Shown in pieces: positions 1 to 8,614 of a stretch of DNA of 64,000 nucleotides. The stretch's first letter is position 1. Every line of letters begins with the position of its first letter. Source of the stretch: [Leptolyngbya] sp. JSC-1 (GTDB lineage Bacteria > Cyanobacteriota > Cyanobacteriia > Elainellales > Elainellaceae); NCBI GenBank assembly GCA_000733415.1, contig KL662191.1, positions 699,990 through 763,989 on the forward strand, read 5' to 3'. Made by a program: the position numbers and the translations under genes. The notes under the pieces are model-generated. The model did not search any database. It worked only from the letters and a program-made list of their open reading frames with translations, and was not told where the DNA came from.

Positions 1-41
1 GGTTCTGGAACGGTCTCTACCAACCGATGCCGAACCGACCT

Positions 42-1628
42 CTAACTGGCGACAACTTCCACCGACTTCACCTGGGATGCTTCTCGCCGAGCCTGTTCAG
101 CCTGATACTCGGCAAGCTGCGCTTCGATCTGGTCACGGACGATCTGGCGATACTCGATAAAGTGCTCCGCATGGGCGCAAACAATCAGGTAATGGTCCCA
201 GATGCCGGGATTCTGCCGCAGAATGCTAAAAAGCTGCCGCCAAAACTGCCAGCGGGTGCTGCGCTTGATGCCCTGTCGCCAAATAATCGTCAGCAGCGCT
301 CTGACTTCGACTAGACTTGGCATCCGGAATGGCGCCTTGCAGGGCGACGGGGTCATGTGCAAGAAGTGACGATAGACCCGATCTAGAAACTTGGCCGGTT
401 CGTACAGGGTGCAGAAAGCATGGACATACTCGCGAGCAATTTCTTCCACTGGACGAGTCGGGACAAAGTTCATCAGCGCGAATTGGTTGCCGTCACTCTT
501 GTGGTTATAGAGCCGTCCTTCTTTTTCTAACCGATGCCACAGGGCTGTATTCGGCAAGGCTTGTAATAGGCCAAACACCGCTGTCGGGATTGCCGTTTGC
601 TCAACAAACTCAATAATCCGGTCGCCCGCGCCTTTTTTCTCACCATCAAAACCGATAATGAAGCCCGCCATGATGCGTAGGCCTGCTCGGTTGATGGTTT
701 GGACTGCCTCGACTAACGAACTGCGTGTGTTCTGAAATTTCTTGGTCAGCTCCAGGCTGTCGGCATCGGGGGTTTCAATTCCCAAGAAAACGGCGTTGAA
801 GTTGCACTCCACCATCAGTTGGATCAGCTCTGGATCTTGAGCTAAATCTACCGAGGCTTCGGTATTAAAGGCAAACGGATACTGATGCTCGGCCATCCAA
901 CCTTTTAGCTGTTTCAGCAGCAGCTTCACATTGCGTTTGTTGCCGATAAAGTTGTCATCCACCATAAATACAGCCCGCCGCCAACCCAATTCATAGAGAA
1001 AATCGAGTTCGGCCAGAAGTTGTTCGGGGGTTTTGGTGCGGGGTTTGCGGCCATAGAGCACAATAATGTCGCAGAATTCACACTGAAACGGACAGCCACG
1101 CGAAAACTGGACTGACATTGAATCGTAGGCATCCAGTTCTAGCAGGTCGTAGCGCGGAATCGGCGTTGTGGTCACATCCGGCCTTTCGCCATTCGGAGCG
1201 CGGAAAACCCCCTGCGGCTCACCTCGTTGCACTGCCTCCACAAACAGCGGAATCGTAATTTCGCCTTCATCTAGAATCAAATAATCTGCTCCGGCGGCGA
1301 GGGCATCTTCTGGTACAGAGGTTGGATAGGGTCCACCCACAGCCACTCGCTTACCTCGTCGTTTCGCAATCTGGATCTGTTCTAGAAAATCTTGCTTCTG
1401 CACGATCATGGCCGACAAAATTACCAGATCGGCCCATTCCCACTCGGCCTCCGTGACTTCGCGCACATTGTGATCGACGAGCTTATATTCCCATTCTGCC
1501 GGGAAAATGGCCGCCGCCGTAATCAACCCCAGGGGAGGCAGCAGTACTTTGCGATCAATTAGCTCCAGAATCTTCTCAAACGACCAAAAAGTCTTAGGAA
1601 ATAAGGGATAGAGCAGCAGAACTCGCAT
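42..1628 (-). CDS. B12-binding radical SAM protein (DUF4070 type)
   Basis: A 528-residue protein. The N-terminal ~150 residues form a cobalamin-binding-like Rossmann domain (DHNVRE near 52, VAVGGPYPTSVP near 100, DEGEITIPLF near 120). The radical SAM core follows, with the 4Fe-4S motif CPFQCEFC near 180, and the C-terminal half matches the DUF4070 type common in cyanobacteria. Such enzymes generate a 5'-deoxyadenosyl radical, and B12-dependent members usually methylate unactivated carbons. The hopanoid C2-methylase HpnP belongs to the same broad group, but no hopanoid gene is nearby and I cannot assign the substrate. The start ATG at 1628 gives the expected MRVLLLYPLFPKTFWSFEK beginning. The C-terminal ~40 residues are Gln/Glu/Ala-rich and helical. 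The gene stands alone on the minus strand. Class confidence is high; substrate is unknown. Confidence 0.9.
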   Translation of the reverse strand: MRVLLLYPLFPKTFWSFEKILELIDRKVLLPPLGLITAAAIFPAEWEYKLVDHNVREVTEAEWEWADLVILSAMIVQKQDFLEQIQIAKRRGKRVAVGGPYPTSVPEDALAAGADYLILDEGEITIPLFVEAVQRGEPQGVFRAPNGERPDVTTTPIPRYDLLELDAYDSMSVQFSRGCPFQCEFCDIIVLYGRKPRTKTPEQLLAELDFLYELGWRRAVFMVDDNFIGNKRNVKLLLKQLKGWMAEHQYPFAFNTEASVDLAQDPELIQLMVECNFNAVFLGIETPDADSLELTKKFQNTRSSLVEAVQTINRAGLRIMAGFIIGFDGEKKGAGDRIIEFVEQTAIPTAVFGLLQALPNTALWHRLEKEGRLYNHKSDGNQFALMNFVPTRPVEEIAREYVHAFCTLYEPAKFLDRVYRHFLHMTPSPCKAPFRMPSLVEVRALLTIIWRQGIKRSTRWQFWRQLFSILRQNPGIWDHYLIVCAHAEHFIEYRQIVRDQIEAQLAEYQAEQARREASQVKSVEVVAS

Positions 1629-2170
1629 GAAACGCTCAACCTCACACTAAAGGACACCCACTATCTGAATCAGTGCGCTTGCGTCAATTTTTTGCGGCAG
1701 CCAACTGAAGTGTCAGCCAAGGTCAGGACAGCAAACGTCAGAACAGCAAACATCAAGACAATAGGTTTCTAGTTCAGCCTACCTTACTCTGGTGGTTTCT
1801 GCCCCGGAGCAGCCCAGTTACCATTTGCCCTGAACTGCTCGTTTGGCCGCAGCTTGAGTTGATTCTGTTGAGAGTTATTGATTGGTTTCATAACGGATCC
1901 CAATCCCCATGCCGCAAAATCGCTTGAGCAAATGATTAAATCTTTATTACAGAAAATCGTCAACCTATAAGAAATTTTAAGCTAGCTTTACATGCTGACC
2001 AGAGCAATTAGGTTTAGCCAACTATGACCAGCCTATGACCAGCCTATAACCAACAAATAACCCGGTCTAGGAGCGATTCACTCAGGAACGCCCGCAAAAC
2101 CGAAAACTTCGATACACCGTATCTATCTTGTCTGGCTAAATCTCTAGCTAAATCTGTTTCGTCTGGCTAA
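1629..2170. other. intergenic region, no gene seen
   Basis: About 540 bases between the radical SAM gene and tRNA-Leu. I see no convincing ORF. It contains short imperfect direct repeats, such as the repeated ATGACCAGCCT unit around 2023-2050 and CAGCAAACNTCA units around 1730-1760. The radical SAM promoter should lie near 1650-1800, but no promoter motif is clear enough to call. Confidence 0.5.
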
Positions 2171-2255
2171 TGCGGAACCCGGGACTTGAACCCGGAAGTC
2201 TTTAACAGACACTAGAACCTGAATCTAGCGCGTCTACCAATTCCGCCAGTTCCGC
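2171..2255 (-). tRNA. tRNA-Leu(CAG)
   Basis: Read on the minus strand, the 85 bases form a class II tRNA. The acceptor arm is GCGGAAC/GTTCCGC with discriminator A. The D-arm begins TGGCGGAATTGGTAGACGCG. The anticodon stem CTAGA/TCTAG encloses loop TTCAGGT, giving anticodon CAG (plus-strand 2219-2221). A long variable arm is present and the T-arm contains GGTTCAAGTCC. The long variable arm and D-arm sequence are those of leucine tRNAs. CCA is not encoded, as is usual in cyanobacteria. Confidence 0.95.
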
Positions 2256-2553
2256 TTATTAAGTTCAATCTTGGCAACCTTAAAGCACTCGGCGTGCGTT
2301 TCAGACTGCGATTTACCATCATGCCGTAAACAAAGGATTTCGTCAACTGCTCCAGCGGCAAAAATTTCTTCGCCTGTTTGAATTTTTTGACAGCAAAATC
2401 GCCAGAAGGCGATACACTCCACTGAGGAGACTTCTGGACATTCTTGACGTTTCCGGTAGAATCAGTACCAAATTTGTTTGCTTTGCAGCTTTGAGGCCAT
2501 AGTTTGCAGGAAAGGTTGCAAACAAAATTGATTAAGTTCTGGAGGACAGAGCC
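2256..2553. other. divergent promoter region, tRNA-Leu / murA
   Basis: About 300 bases between the divergently transcribed tRNA-Leu and murA. It must hold both promoters. Open frames here on the minus strand run through the tRNA and have no ribosome-binding site or family resemblance, so I treat them as chance. Confidence 0.4.
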
Positions 2554-2610
2554 ATTACTTCTCATCTCAGCATTTCAAGTTCCTACGCTCCGACCGAGGA
2601 AGACAAAACA

Positions 2611-3924
2611 GTGCTTCGTATCTGGGGTAGGCAGCCACTACGAGGACAGGTCAAAATTAGCGGAGCCAAGAATTCTGCTCTGGTGATTATGGCTGGGGCG
2701 CTACTCTGTGCGGATGATTGTCGCATCCGTAATGTGCCTTCTTTGGTAGATGTCTCCCGCATGGGCGAGATTTTGTCGGCCCTAGGCGTCAAGCTTCAGC
2801 GGCAGGGAGACACGCTTGAGATCAATGCTAGCCACATCGGGCAGTCGAAAGCACCTTATGAGCTGGTCAGTCAGCTCCGGGCCAGCTTTTTTATCATCGG
2901 TCCGCTGCTGGCTCGGTTGGGAATGGCTCGCGTTCCTCTACCCGGCGGTTGTGCGATTGGGGCGAGGCCAGTGGATCTGCATGTGCGGGGCCTACAGGCG
3001 ATGGGAGCCGATGTGCAGATTGAGCATGGCACGGTACATGCCTACCTGAAGGGTGGTAAGAAACGCTTGCAGGGAGCCAGGATTTACCTAGACTGCCCCA
3101 GCGTTGGCGCTACCGAAACCCTGATGATGGCTGCCACTCTAGCCGAAGGGGAAACAATTATCGAAAATGCCGCTCAGGAACCGGAAGTGGTGGATCTGGC
3201 TAACTTCTGTCGGGCAATGGGTGCTCGGATTCGTGGGGCCGGCACCAACACCATTGTGATTTCTGGCGTACCGCGGCTGCACTCTACCGACTACAGCATT
3301 ATCCCCGATCGGATCGAGGCTGGTACTTTCTTAGTGGCAGGAGCAATTACTCGCTCCGAGATTAGCTTGGCTCCTGTAGTTCCCGATCACCTCACAGCCG
3401 TGATTGCCAAGCTGCGCAGTATTGGAGCTGATGTAGTGGCCGATGCGCCCAACCGCCTGCGGCTAATTCCCGGCCAGCGACATGTTGCCACAGATATCAA
3501 AACCATGCCCTTCCCAGGGTTTCCCACTGATATGCAGGCCCAGTTTATGGCGCTATTAACCCTGAGCGAAGGCAATAGCGTAATTAGCGAAACCGTATTT
3601 GAGAACCGTCTGCGTCATGTGGCCGAACTGAACCGCATGGGAGCTGACATCACCGTCAAAAACAACATTGCAATTGTGCGGGGTGTACCGATGCTATCCG
3701 GTGCCCCAGTAGTTGCCACAGACCTACGAGCCTCAGCAGCGCTGGTTTTGGCCGGATTAGCCGCCGATGGTGTCACAACCATTCAAAGCTTGCAGCATCT
3801 CGATCGCGGCTATGAAAACCTGGAAGGTAAACTGCAAGGACTGGGCGCGAAACTCTGCCGAGTCGAAGCAGACACCGAACCCAACACGGTTGATGCACCG
3901 AATTTACCGACGGTTCTCTCCTGA
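2611..3924 (+). CDS. murA: UDP-N-acetylglucosamine 1-carboxyvinyltransferase
   Basis: MurA transfers enolpyruvate from PEP to UDP-GlcNAc, the first committed step of peptidoglycan synthesis in the cytoplasm. From the GTG the protein has 437 residues, with the Lys-Asn pair (K20 N21) in SGAKNSAL, the catalytic cysteine C114 in PGGCAIGARPVDLH, and PDRIEAGTF near 233. The start is uncertain. The reading frame stays open and family-like upstream (SSSYAPTEEDKTVLRIWG) back to a stop at 2533-2535. It contains no ATG, GTG or TTG there, but an ATT at 2554 sits seven bases after a strong GGAGGA (2541-2546). The GTG at 2611 is preceded by GAGGAAG at 2596-2602 and is the conservative choice. A clear hairpin terminator follows at 3967. 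Confidence 0.95.
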   Translation: MLRIWGRQPLRGQVKISGAKNSALVIMAGALLCADDCRIRNVPSLVDVSRMGEILSALGVKLQRQGDTLEINASHIGQSKAPYELVSQLRASFFIIGPLLARLGMARVPLPGGCAIGARPVDLHVRGLQAMGADVQIEHGTVHAYLKGGKKRLQGARIYLDCPSVGATETLMMAATLAEGETIIENAAQEPEVVDLANFCRAMGARIRGAGTNTIVISGVPRLHSTDYSIIPDRIEAGTFLVAGAITRSEISLAPVVPDHLTAVIAKLRSIGADVVADAPNRLRLIPGQRHVATDIKTMPFPGFPTDMQAQFMALLTLSEGNSVISETVFENRLRHVAELNRMGADITVKNNIAIVRGVPMLSGAPVVATDLRASAALVLAGLAADGVTTIQSLQHLDRGYENLEGKLQGLGAKLCRVEADTEPNTVDAPNLPTVLS

Positions 3925-3966
3925 AGCCAATCGTTCAGATCAGGTCCACTCAATATCAGCTACTAG

Positions 3967-3999
3967 AATGGGAAGTTCAATGCTTCCCATTTCTGTTTT
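3967..3999 (+). terminator. Rho-independent terminator of murA
   Basis: A perfect 9-bp stem AATGGGAAG (3967-3975) / CTTCCCATT (3983-3991) with a 7-base loop, followed by TCTGTTTT. It lies 43 bases after the murA stop. Confidence 0.8.
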
Positions 4000-4052
4000 A
4001 AATCTTTGAACTTAATCAAACCCACAAACAGAGTGCAACCTGCCCATCACCA

Positions 4053-4106
4053 ACTCTCTTCTGACTCCTGACTCCTAACTCCTCACCCCTCACCCCTTCC
4101 CCTTCC
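4053..4106. repeat. heptamer-type tandem repeat
   Basis: Successive near-copies of TGACTCC/TAACTCC pass into CACCCCT/CACCCCTT units. Read on the other strand this is GGAGTCAGGAGTCAG, the same unit that ends the vipp1 gene at 22488. Such short tandemly repeated units are typical of cyanobacterial intergenic DNA. Confidence 0.7.
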
Positions 4107-4218
4107 CATTACGTAGATCCGTCTTTCTAGGTTCGGTTCTGCCCATCTGTACTCGGTTTTGCCCTTTGTTACATTAAGTTCATAAACCAAAGGCCACAGT
4201 CCGAGTGAGGTTCCTACC

Positions 4219-4557
4219 GTGAACAACGCAACGAATAAAATTTCTGAATACTTTGGTGGTGAGTCAAGCAACTTACTCTGGCAGTATATTCAGTCCATGA
4301 GTCCAGAAACCGTGGCTCAACTGTCGAAACCCGGATCGGGCGAAGTGATGCAAGTGATGGAACGCAACATTATTGGACTTCTGGGTGGGCTACCTTCTGA
4401 GCATTTTGACATCACGATTACTACGAGCCGCGAGCATATGGGACGACTGCTGGCTTCGGCAATGATGAGCGGTTACTTCCTCCGCAACGCAGAGCAACGC
4501 ATGCAGTTCGAGCGTGCCCTCCAAACCACCGAGGCAAGCGCCCCAGAAGCTGAATAG
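4219..4557 (+). CDS. DUF760 family protein
   Basis: A 112-residue soluble protein beginning at GTG 4219 with GTGAGG a few bases upstream. It contains SNLLWQYIQSMSPETVAQLSKP and MERNIIGLLGGLPSEHFDITITTSRE, followed by ASAMMSGYFLRNAEQRMQFE. These are hallmarks of DUF760, a family found in cyanobacteria and, as chloroplast proteins, in plants. Its biochemical role is not established to my knowledge. It stands alone, with a terminator-like hairpin at 4644. Confidence 0.85.
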   Translation: MNNATNKISEYFGGESSNLLWQYIQSMSPETVAQLSKPGSGEVMQVMERNIIGLLGGLPSEHFDITITTSREHMGRLLASAMMSGYFLRNAEQRMQFERALQTTEASAPEAE

Positions 4558-4643
4558 AGCCGCTAGCGGATTCCGAAGAACAGGCATTTAAAAGTGGATT
4601 CACAAAATAGGTTCTGAGTAGCATTTGTATTGCTAGCAACTTG

Positions 4644-4685
4644 AGGACTTGGCAGATTTTCGCGATAATGGCCAGGTCCTTTTTT
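4644..4685 (+). terminator. terminator-like hairpin before mutY
   Basis: AGGACTTGGC (4644-4653) pairs with GCCAGGTCCT (4671-4680), ten positions with one G-T pair, and five T follow directly. It would end the DUF760 transcript. It finishes one base before the ATG used here for mutY, so a mutY transcript either begins inside it or reads through it, or mutY starts further downstream. Confidence 0.6.
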
Positions 4686-4686
4686 A

Positions 4687-5922
4687 ATGACTGCAAATCC
4701 AATTCACAGCAACTCCAGAGCATTGAGTCCCAAGAGTCCCAAGAGTACAAAAGTAAGTACCAGAGCAAAGGACAGTTCTGGCGTTTGGTTGCTTCCTCCT
4801 GACCAAGCTGGAGTGCAGGCAGCCCGCTACCAGGTGCTGCTGAATTCACCAGTCGTGGTGGAATTGCGCCAGTTGTTGCTGTGCTGGTATGCCGTTCATG
4901 GCCGCAGCTTGCCCTGGCGTCAAACCAAAGACCCCTACGCCATCTGGGTTTCGGAAATTATGCTCCAGCAGACCCAGGTAAAAACCGTGATTCCCTACTA
5001 CGAACGCTGGTTGGCTCAGTTCCCCACGATTGCAGATCTGGCCGCAGCGAACCAGCAGCAGGTCTTGAAGGCATGGCAGGGCTTGGGCTACTATGCTCGT
5101 GCTCGCAATTTGCATCAGGCGGCACAGCAGCTAATGCAGCAGGGTGGCCGGTTTCCCACCAGTCTAAAGGTCGTCCTCACCTTGCCCGGAATCGGGCGAA
5201 CCACCGCAGGCGGCATTCTTAGCGCTGCATTTAACCAACCTACGCCGATCCTAGACGGCAACGTAAAGCGAGTTTTAGCGCGACTGCTCGCCCTGGAAAT
5301 ACCCCCCAACCGAGCCACTTCCCTGCTTTGGCAAGCCTCGGAGCTACTGCTCGATCTGGACAATCCCCGCGACTTTAACCAAGCGCTGATGGACTTGGGA
5401 GCTACCCTCTGTACACCCAAACAGCCTGCCTGCCTACTTTGTCCTTGGAATCAATACTGTCACGCCTATCGCACCAATATGCAAAACGAACTGCCTGTAA
5501 GCGAAACCCGGACTGCCATTCCGCACAAGCAGATTGGCGTAGCCGTAATCTGGAACGGCCAGGGACAGATTCTGATCGACCGCCGCCGCCAGGATGGCTT
5601 GCTAGGCGGTCTGTGGGAATTTCCAGGTGGAAAGCTTGAAGCGAATGAGACTATACAAGCATGTATTCGTCGAGAAATTCTAGAGGAACTTGGGATTGAA
5701 ATTGAAGTTGGCGATCATTTGATTACCATTGACCACGCCTATAGCCACTTCCATGTAACACTGAATGTATACCACTGTCAGCATGTATCCGGTGAGCCGC
5801 AACCGCTTGAATGCGACGAAGTACGCTGGGTTGATCTTGATGAGTTGGACCAATTTCCCTTTCCTAAGGCAAATGTGACAATCATCGAAGCGTTGCAGCA
5901 GTTTAAGCATGTTGGCGGTTAG
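4687..5922 (+). CDS. mutY: A/G-specific adenine glycosylase with C-terminal Nudix domain
   Basis: MutY removes adenine mispaired with 8-oxoguanine. In the 411-residue product the catalytic Glu is E90 (VSEIMLQQTQV), the helix-hairpin-helix is LPGIGRTTAGG near 166-176, and the catalytic Asp is D190 (ILDGNVKRV). The 4Fe-4S cysteines are C242, C249, C252 and C258 (C-x6-C-x2-C-x5-C). The C-terminal domain (about 280-400) carries a complete Nudix box, G-x5-E-x7-REILEELGI from G315. In E. coli MutY the equivalent domain recognises 8-oxoG but lacks an intact box. The first ~55 residues are Ser/Lys/Pro-rich and outside the usual family length, so translation may begin later. The start follows a hairpin with a T-run. 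Confidence 0.93.
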   Translation: MTANPIHSNSRALSPKSPKSTKVSTRAKDSSGVWLLPPDQAGVQAARYQVLLNSPVVVELRQLLLCWYAVHGRSLPWRQTKDPYAIWVSEIMLQQTQVKTVIPYYERWLAQFPTIADLAAANQQQVLKAWQGLGYYARARNLHQAAQQLMQQGGRFPTSLKVVLTLPGIGRTTAGGILSAAFNQPTPILDGNVKRVLARLLALEIPPNRATSLLWQASELLLDLDNPRDFNQALMDLGATLCTPKQPACLLCPWNQYCHAYRTNMQNELPVSETRTAIPHKQIGVAVIWNGQGQILIDRRRQDGLLGGLWEFPGGKLEANETIQACIRREILEELGIEIEVGDHLITIDHAYSHFHVTLNVYHCQHVSGEPQPLECDEVRWVDLDELDQFPFPKANVTIIEALQQFKHVGG

Positions 5923-5992
5923 AAACCGCGTCTACCCAGACAAAACTCGCCTTCGCAGGTTACTCAACCAAATTCCCGATCACCTTGCATCA

Positions 5993-6023
5993 CCATAAGG
6001 CCAGTCAAAGGCTGACCTTATGG
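5993..6023. repeat. perfect inverted repeat / hairpin
   Basis: CCATAAGG (5993-6000) pairs with CCTTATGG (6016-6023), with further CAG/CTG pairing inside. No T-run follows on the plus strand. It lies between convergent mutY and lipB and could be a bidirectional terminator. Confidence 0.5.
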
Positions 6024-6165
6024 TAATTCAACATAGGTAATTCAACCAAATTAAACAATAAATAGAGTGCGAGCGTTCCGCTCGCGGCGGGCAAGATACC
6101 TCCACTACAGGATCTAAAAATAATTCGGTTGACCTAACTTAGCAGCAGTTTTAATCACCATACCT

Positions 6166-6831
6166 CTAGCCGCCATAAGCCAAAGATTCTTCAACCAACT
6201 CCACCTGAAACACCTCAGCAAAACAGCTTGCCACCTGCTGGCGCACTTGCTCGATGTCAACATCCGGCACAAACTGCGCTAGACTGCCCACTGGTTTATC
6301 GGCAATGCCACAGGGCACAATTTGCTCGAAGCCGCTCAGATCAGAGCAAACATTCAGCGCAAAGCCATGCATCGTGATCCAACGGCTGACCTTGATGCCA
6401 ATCGCCGCCACCTTGCATCCTTCCACCCAAACGCCAGTCAGACCCGGAATTCGCTCACCGGTTAGCCCATAGAGGGCCAAAACCCGAATTAGCACTTCTT
6501 CGAGCTGCCGCAAGTACCAGTGCAGATCTTGCCGGTAGTGACGCAAATTCAGAATTGGATAGCCGACTAGCTGCCCCGGACAATGGTAGGTGACTTCTCC
6601 GCCGCGCTCAGTGCGGTAGAGCAAATGTAACGTTTTGTCTAGATCAAATTTTAAGAAATCTAAACTCGCACCCTGCCCTAGCGTGTAAACAGGTGGATGT
6701 TCTAATAGCAGCAGTACATCATCCAAGTCAGCAGTCTGGCGACGTTCGGCTACAAAGGATTGCTGCCAATTCCAGGCCGTTTCATAGGGTACTAATCCGT
6801 AGTGATAAAACAAACAGCGACGAGTAGACAT
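6166..6831 (-). CDS. lipB: octanoyl-ACP:protein N-octanoyltransferase
   Basis: LipB moves octanoyl groups from acyl carrier protein to lipoyl domains (pyruvate dehydrogenase E2, glycine cleavage H protein). The 221-residue product has RGGEVTYHCPGQ at 76-87, the conserved lysine K140 in EGCKVAAIGIK, and the acyl-accepting cysteine C174 in IVPCGI, all in expected order and spacing. Length is normal. The ATG start at 6831 begins MSTRRCLFYHYGLVPYETAW, typical of cyanobacterial LipB. It is monocistronic; no lipA is adjacent. Confidence 0.96.
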   Translation of the reverse strand: MSTRRCLFYHYGLVPYETAWNWQQSFVAERRQTADLDDVLLLLEHPPVYTLGQGASLDFLKFDLDKTLHLLYRTERGGEVTYHCPGQLVGYPILNLRHYRQDLHWYLRQLEEVLIRVLALYGLTGERIPGLTGVWVEGCKVAAIGIKVSRWITMHGFALNVCSDLSGFEQIVPCGIADKPVGSLAQFVPDVDIEQVRQQVASCFAEVFQVELVEESLAYGG

Positions 6832-7031
6832 AGGAAACTGTACCTAACCTAGAAGACAGGACTGACGCTGGATTGCCGGGATCAAGCGTGGGATAACCTA
6901 ACTTTTTCAACGACATTAGAGTTCTAATCAAGAAATATCAACGGATGCAAAAGATCTTTAACGAGTCTGTTGTCCAGAATACAAGGTGCTAGGGTGTAGA
7001 TATGACCCAACTCTACAAGGGAGGAAGCTTT

Positions 7032-7679
7032 ATGAAGCTTGTTATCCAGGGCAAAAACATTGAGATCACCGATGCGATTCATGAGTATGTACATCAAAAG
7101 ATTGAAAAGGCGGTCAGTCACTATCAAACCCTAACGACGGAAGTTGATGTACACCTGTCGGTTGCTCGTAATCCCCGGATTAATCCCAAACAAACGGCTG
7201 AGGTCACGATTTATGCCAACGGTACCGTTGTGCGAGCTGAAGAAAGCAGTGAAAACCTCTATGCCAGCATTGATTTAGTTGCCAATAAAATTGCTCGTCA
7301 ACTGCGCAAATACAAGGAGAAACGCCACGAGAAGAAACATGCTCCGGTGAAAACCGTCGAAGCCCTGAGTCAACAACCCGTTGCACCATCCCTGATCAAC
7401 GATCAACGCTCGCCTAGCCTGCCCGAACAAGTGGTGCGGATGAAGTATTTTGCTATGCCTCCCATGACGGTTGAGCAAGCGCTAGAGCAGCTAGAACTGG
7501 TTGATCACGATTTCTATATGTTCCGCAATGCGGAAACCGGTGAAATCAACGTGATTTACGAGCGCAATCATGGCGGCTATGGCGTAATTCAGCCCCGCAA
7601 TGGCAATGGCCACACCAACGGCAAGTTCGCTGAAATTGCCCATGCGGCTAAGGCCACCGAAGCAGCCCGCCAGCGCTAG
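7032..7679 (+). CDS. hpf: ribosome hibernation promoting factor, long form (LrtA)
   Basis: The product stalls and dimerises ribosomes in darkness or starvation. The start is ATG 7032, directly after GGGAGGAAG; an upstream ATG at 7002 lacks such a site. The product begins MKLVIQGKNIEITDAIHEYV, an S30AE/HPF domain of about 100 residues. A variable linker (110-145) follows, then the long-form dimerisation domain (VVRMKYFAMPPMTVEQALEQ to YGVIQPRNG). Length is about 215 residues. In cyanobacteria this gene is lrtA, light-repressed and often preceded by an untranslated leader; about 200 bases are free upstream here. The C-terminal HTNGKFAEIAHAAKATEAARQR is an unshared tail. Confidence 0.95.
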   Translation: MKLVIQGKNIEITDAIHEYVHQKIEKAVSHYQTLTTEVDVHLSVARNPRINPKQTAEVTIYANGTVVRAEESSENLYASIDLVANKIARQLRKYKEKRHEKKHAPVKTVEALSQQPVAPSLINDQRSPSLPEQVVRMKYFAMPPMTVEQALEQLELVDHDFYMFRNAETGEINVIYERNHGGYGVIQPRNGNGHTNGKFAEIAHAAKATEAARQR

Positions 7680-7912
7680 GTTGCCGGTTGCCAGTCCGAG
7701 CCAACTGAAACTCATATTAAGCCACAATTCGGTGCTTAATGTTTGGTGCTCCTGAATACTCGCCTTGCTCAGCCTTTTGCCAGTCAAGCTCAGGCTGGGC
7801 ATTTTGTTCTTTTTGATTGTGATTTTGTCTCCAGCTTGCTAGTTGTACTAGCGAAGTATGTAACAATTTCTAACGAGGGTCACAGGTCTTCCTATACGGA
7901 CTTTAGCGGTCG
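7680..7912. other. intergenic region hpf-gvpL/F
   Basis: About 230 bases. Short direct repeats (AATTCGGTGCTTAATGTTTGGTGCTCC) are present. I see no ORF and no clear terminator. Confidence 0.4.
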
Positions 7913-8584
7913 ATGTATACCTATGCCTTTCTGTTGAATGGGGATCGCCCCTTAGAGCTGCCCGAAGGAATTTGGGGGCCGCTGGAGCTTGTTAGCCTTG
8001 CCGAATTGGCCGCTCTAGTAGAACCGGATCTAGCGTTTGAGACATTACAACAGAGCGACCGACAGTTGATGCAGGCAGTGTTATCTCATGACCGGGTAAT
8101 TCAAGAAGTGTTTCAGCAAACGGCAGTTTTGCCGCTCCGCTTCGGCACCTGCTTCATCTCTCGCCAAGGGTTGCTCGACCATTTACGTGCCCACCAGCAA
8201 ACCTATCTCGACAAACTGCGCCAGCTTCAAGACAAAGCCGAATACACCCTCAAGGCTGTACCCTTGTCATTGCCAGAACAACCCATCGCCAGTTCTATTA
8301 GCGGCAAAGATTACTTTTTGGCCAAACGGCAGCTCTATCAAGATCAAGCCCAATGGCAGCAGCAGCAGCAGCAAGAATTAGAATCGCTCAATCGCTTGAT
8401 TCGCGATCGCTATCCTGACGCAGTGCGGGGCAACCAAACCAATGACGGCATCGAACGGTTCTACGTGCTGCGTTCCCGTCAGGCGGAATCCGATTTGCAA
8501 GCCGACCTAAGCCTCTGGCAAACCCAACTGCTCCACTGGGAACTAAGTCTGGGAGAGCCTTTGCCGCCCTATCATTTTGTCTAG
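7913..8584 (+). CDS. GvpL/GvpF family protein, solitary
   Basis: A 223-residue protein with family marks: YTYAFLLNG at the N-terminus, ETLQQSDRQLMQAVLSHDRVIQEVF, the core AVLPLRFGTCF near 76-86, GKDYFLAKRQLYQD near 135 and a C-terminal PLPPYHFV. GvpL/GvpF proteins are accessory components of gas vesicle assembly. No gvpA, gvpC, gvpN, gvpJ or gvpK homologue occurs in the window, so a gas vesicle role is not supported by context. Solitary homologues in non-buoyant cyanobacteria have no settled function as far as I know. A Gln-rich tract (WQQQQQQELE near 149) lies in a predicted helix. Confidence 0.85.
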   Translation: MYTYAFLLNGDRPLELPEGIWGPLELVSLAELAALVEPDLAFETLQQSDRQLMQAVLSHDRVIQEVFQQTAVLPLRFGTCFISRQGLLDHLRAHQQTYLDKLRQLQDKAEYTLKAVPLSLPEQPIASSISGKDYFLAKRQLYQDQAQWQQQQQQELESLNRLIRDRYPDAVRGNQTNDGIERFYVLRSRQAESDLQADLSLWQTQLLHWELSLGEPLPPYHFV

Positions 8585-8614
8585 ATCTTATTTAGAGCCT
8601 CGATCCAGCGTGCT

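Noticed and set aside
2212..2565. A 117-codon minus-strand frame through tRNA-Leu
   Set aside because: It overlaps the tRNA and would be antisense to the start of murA; no ribosome site.
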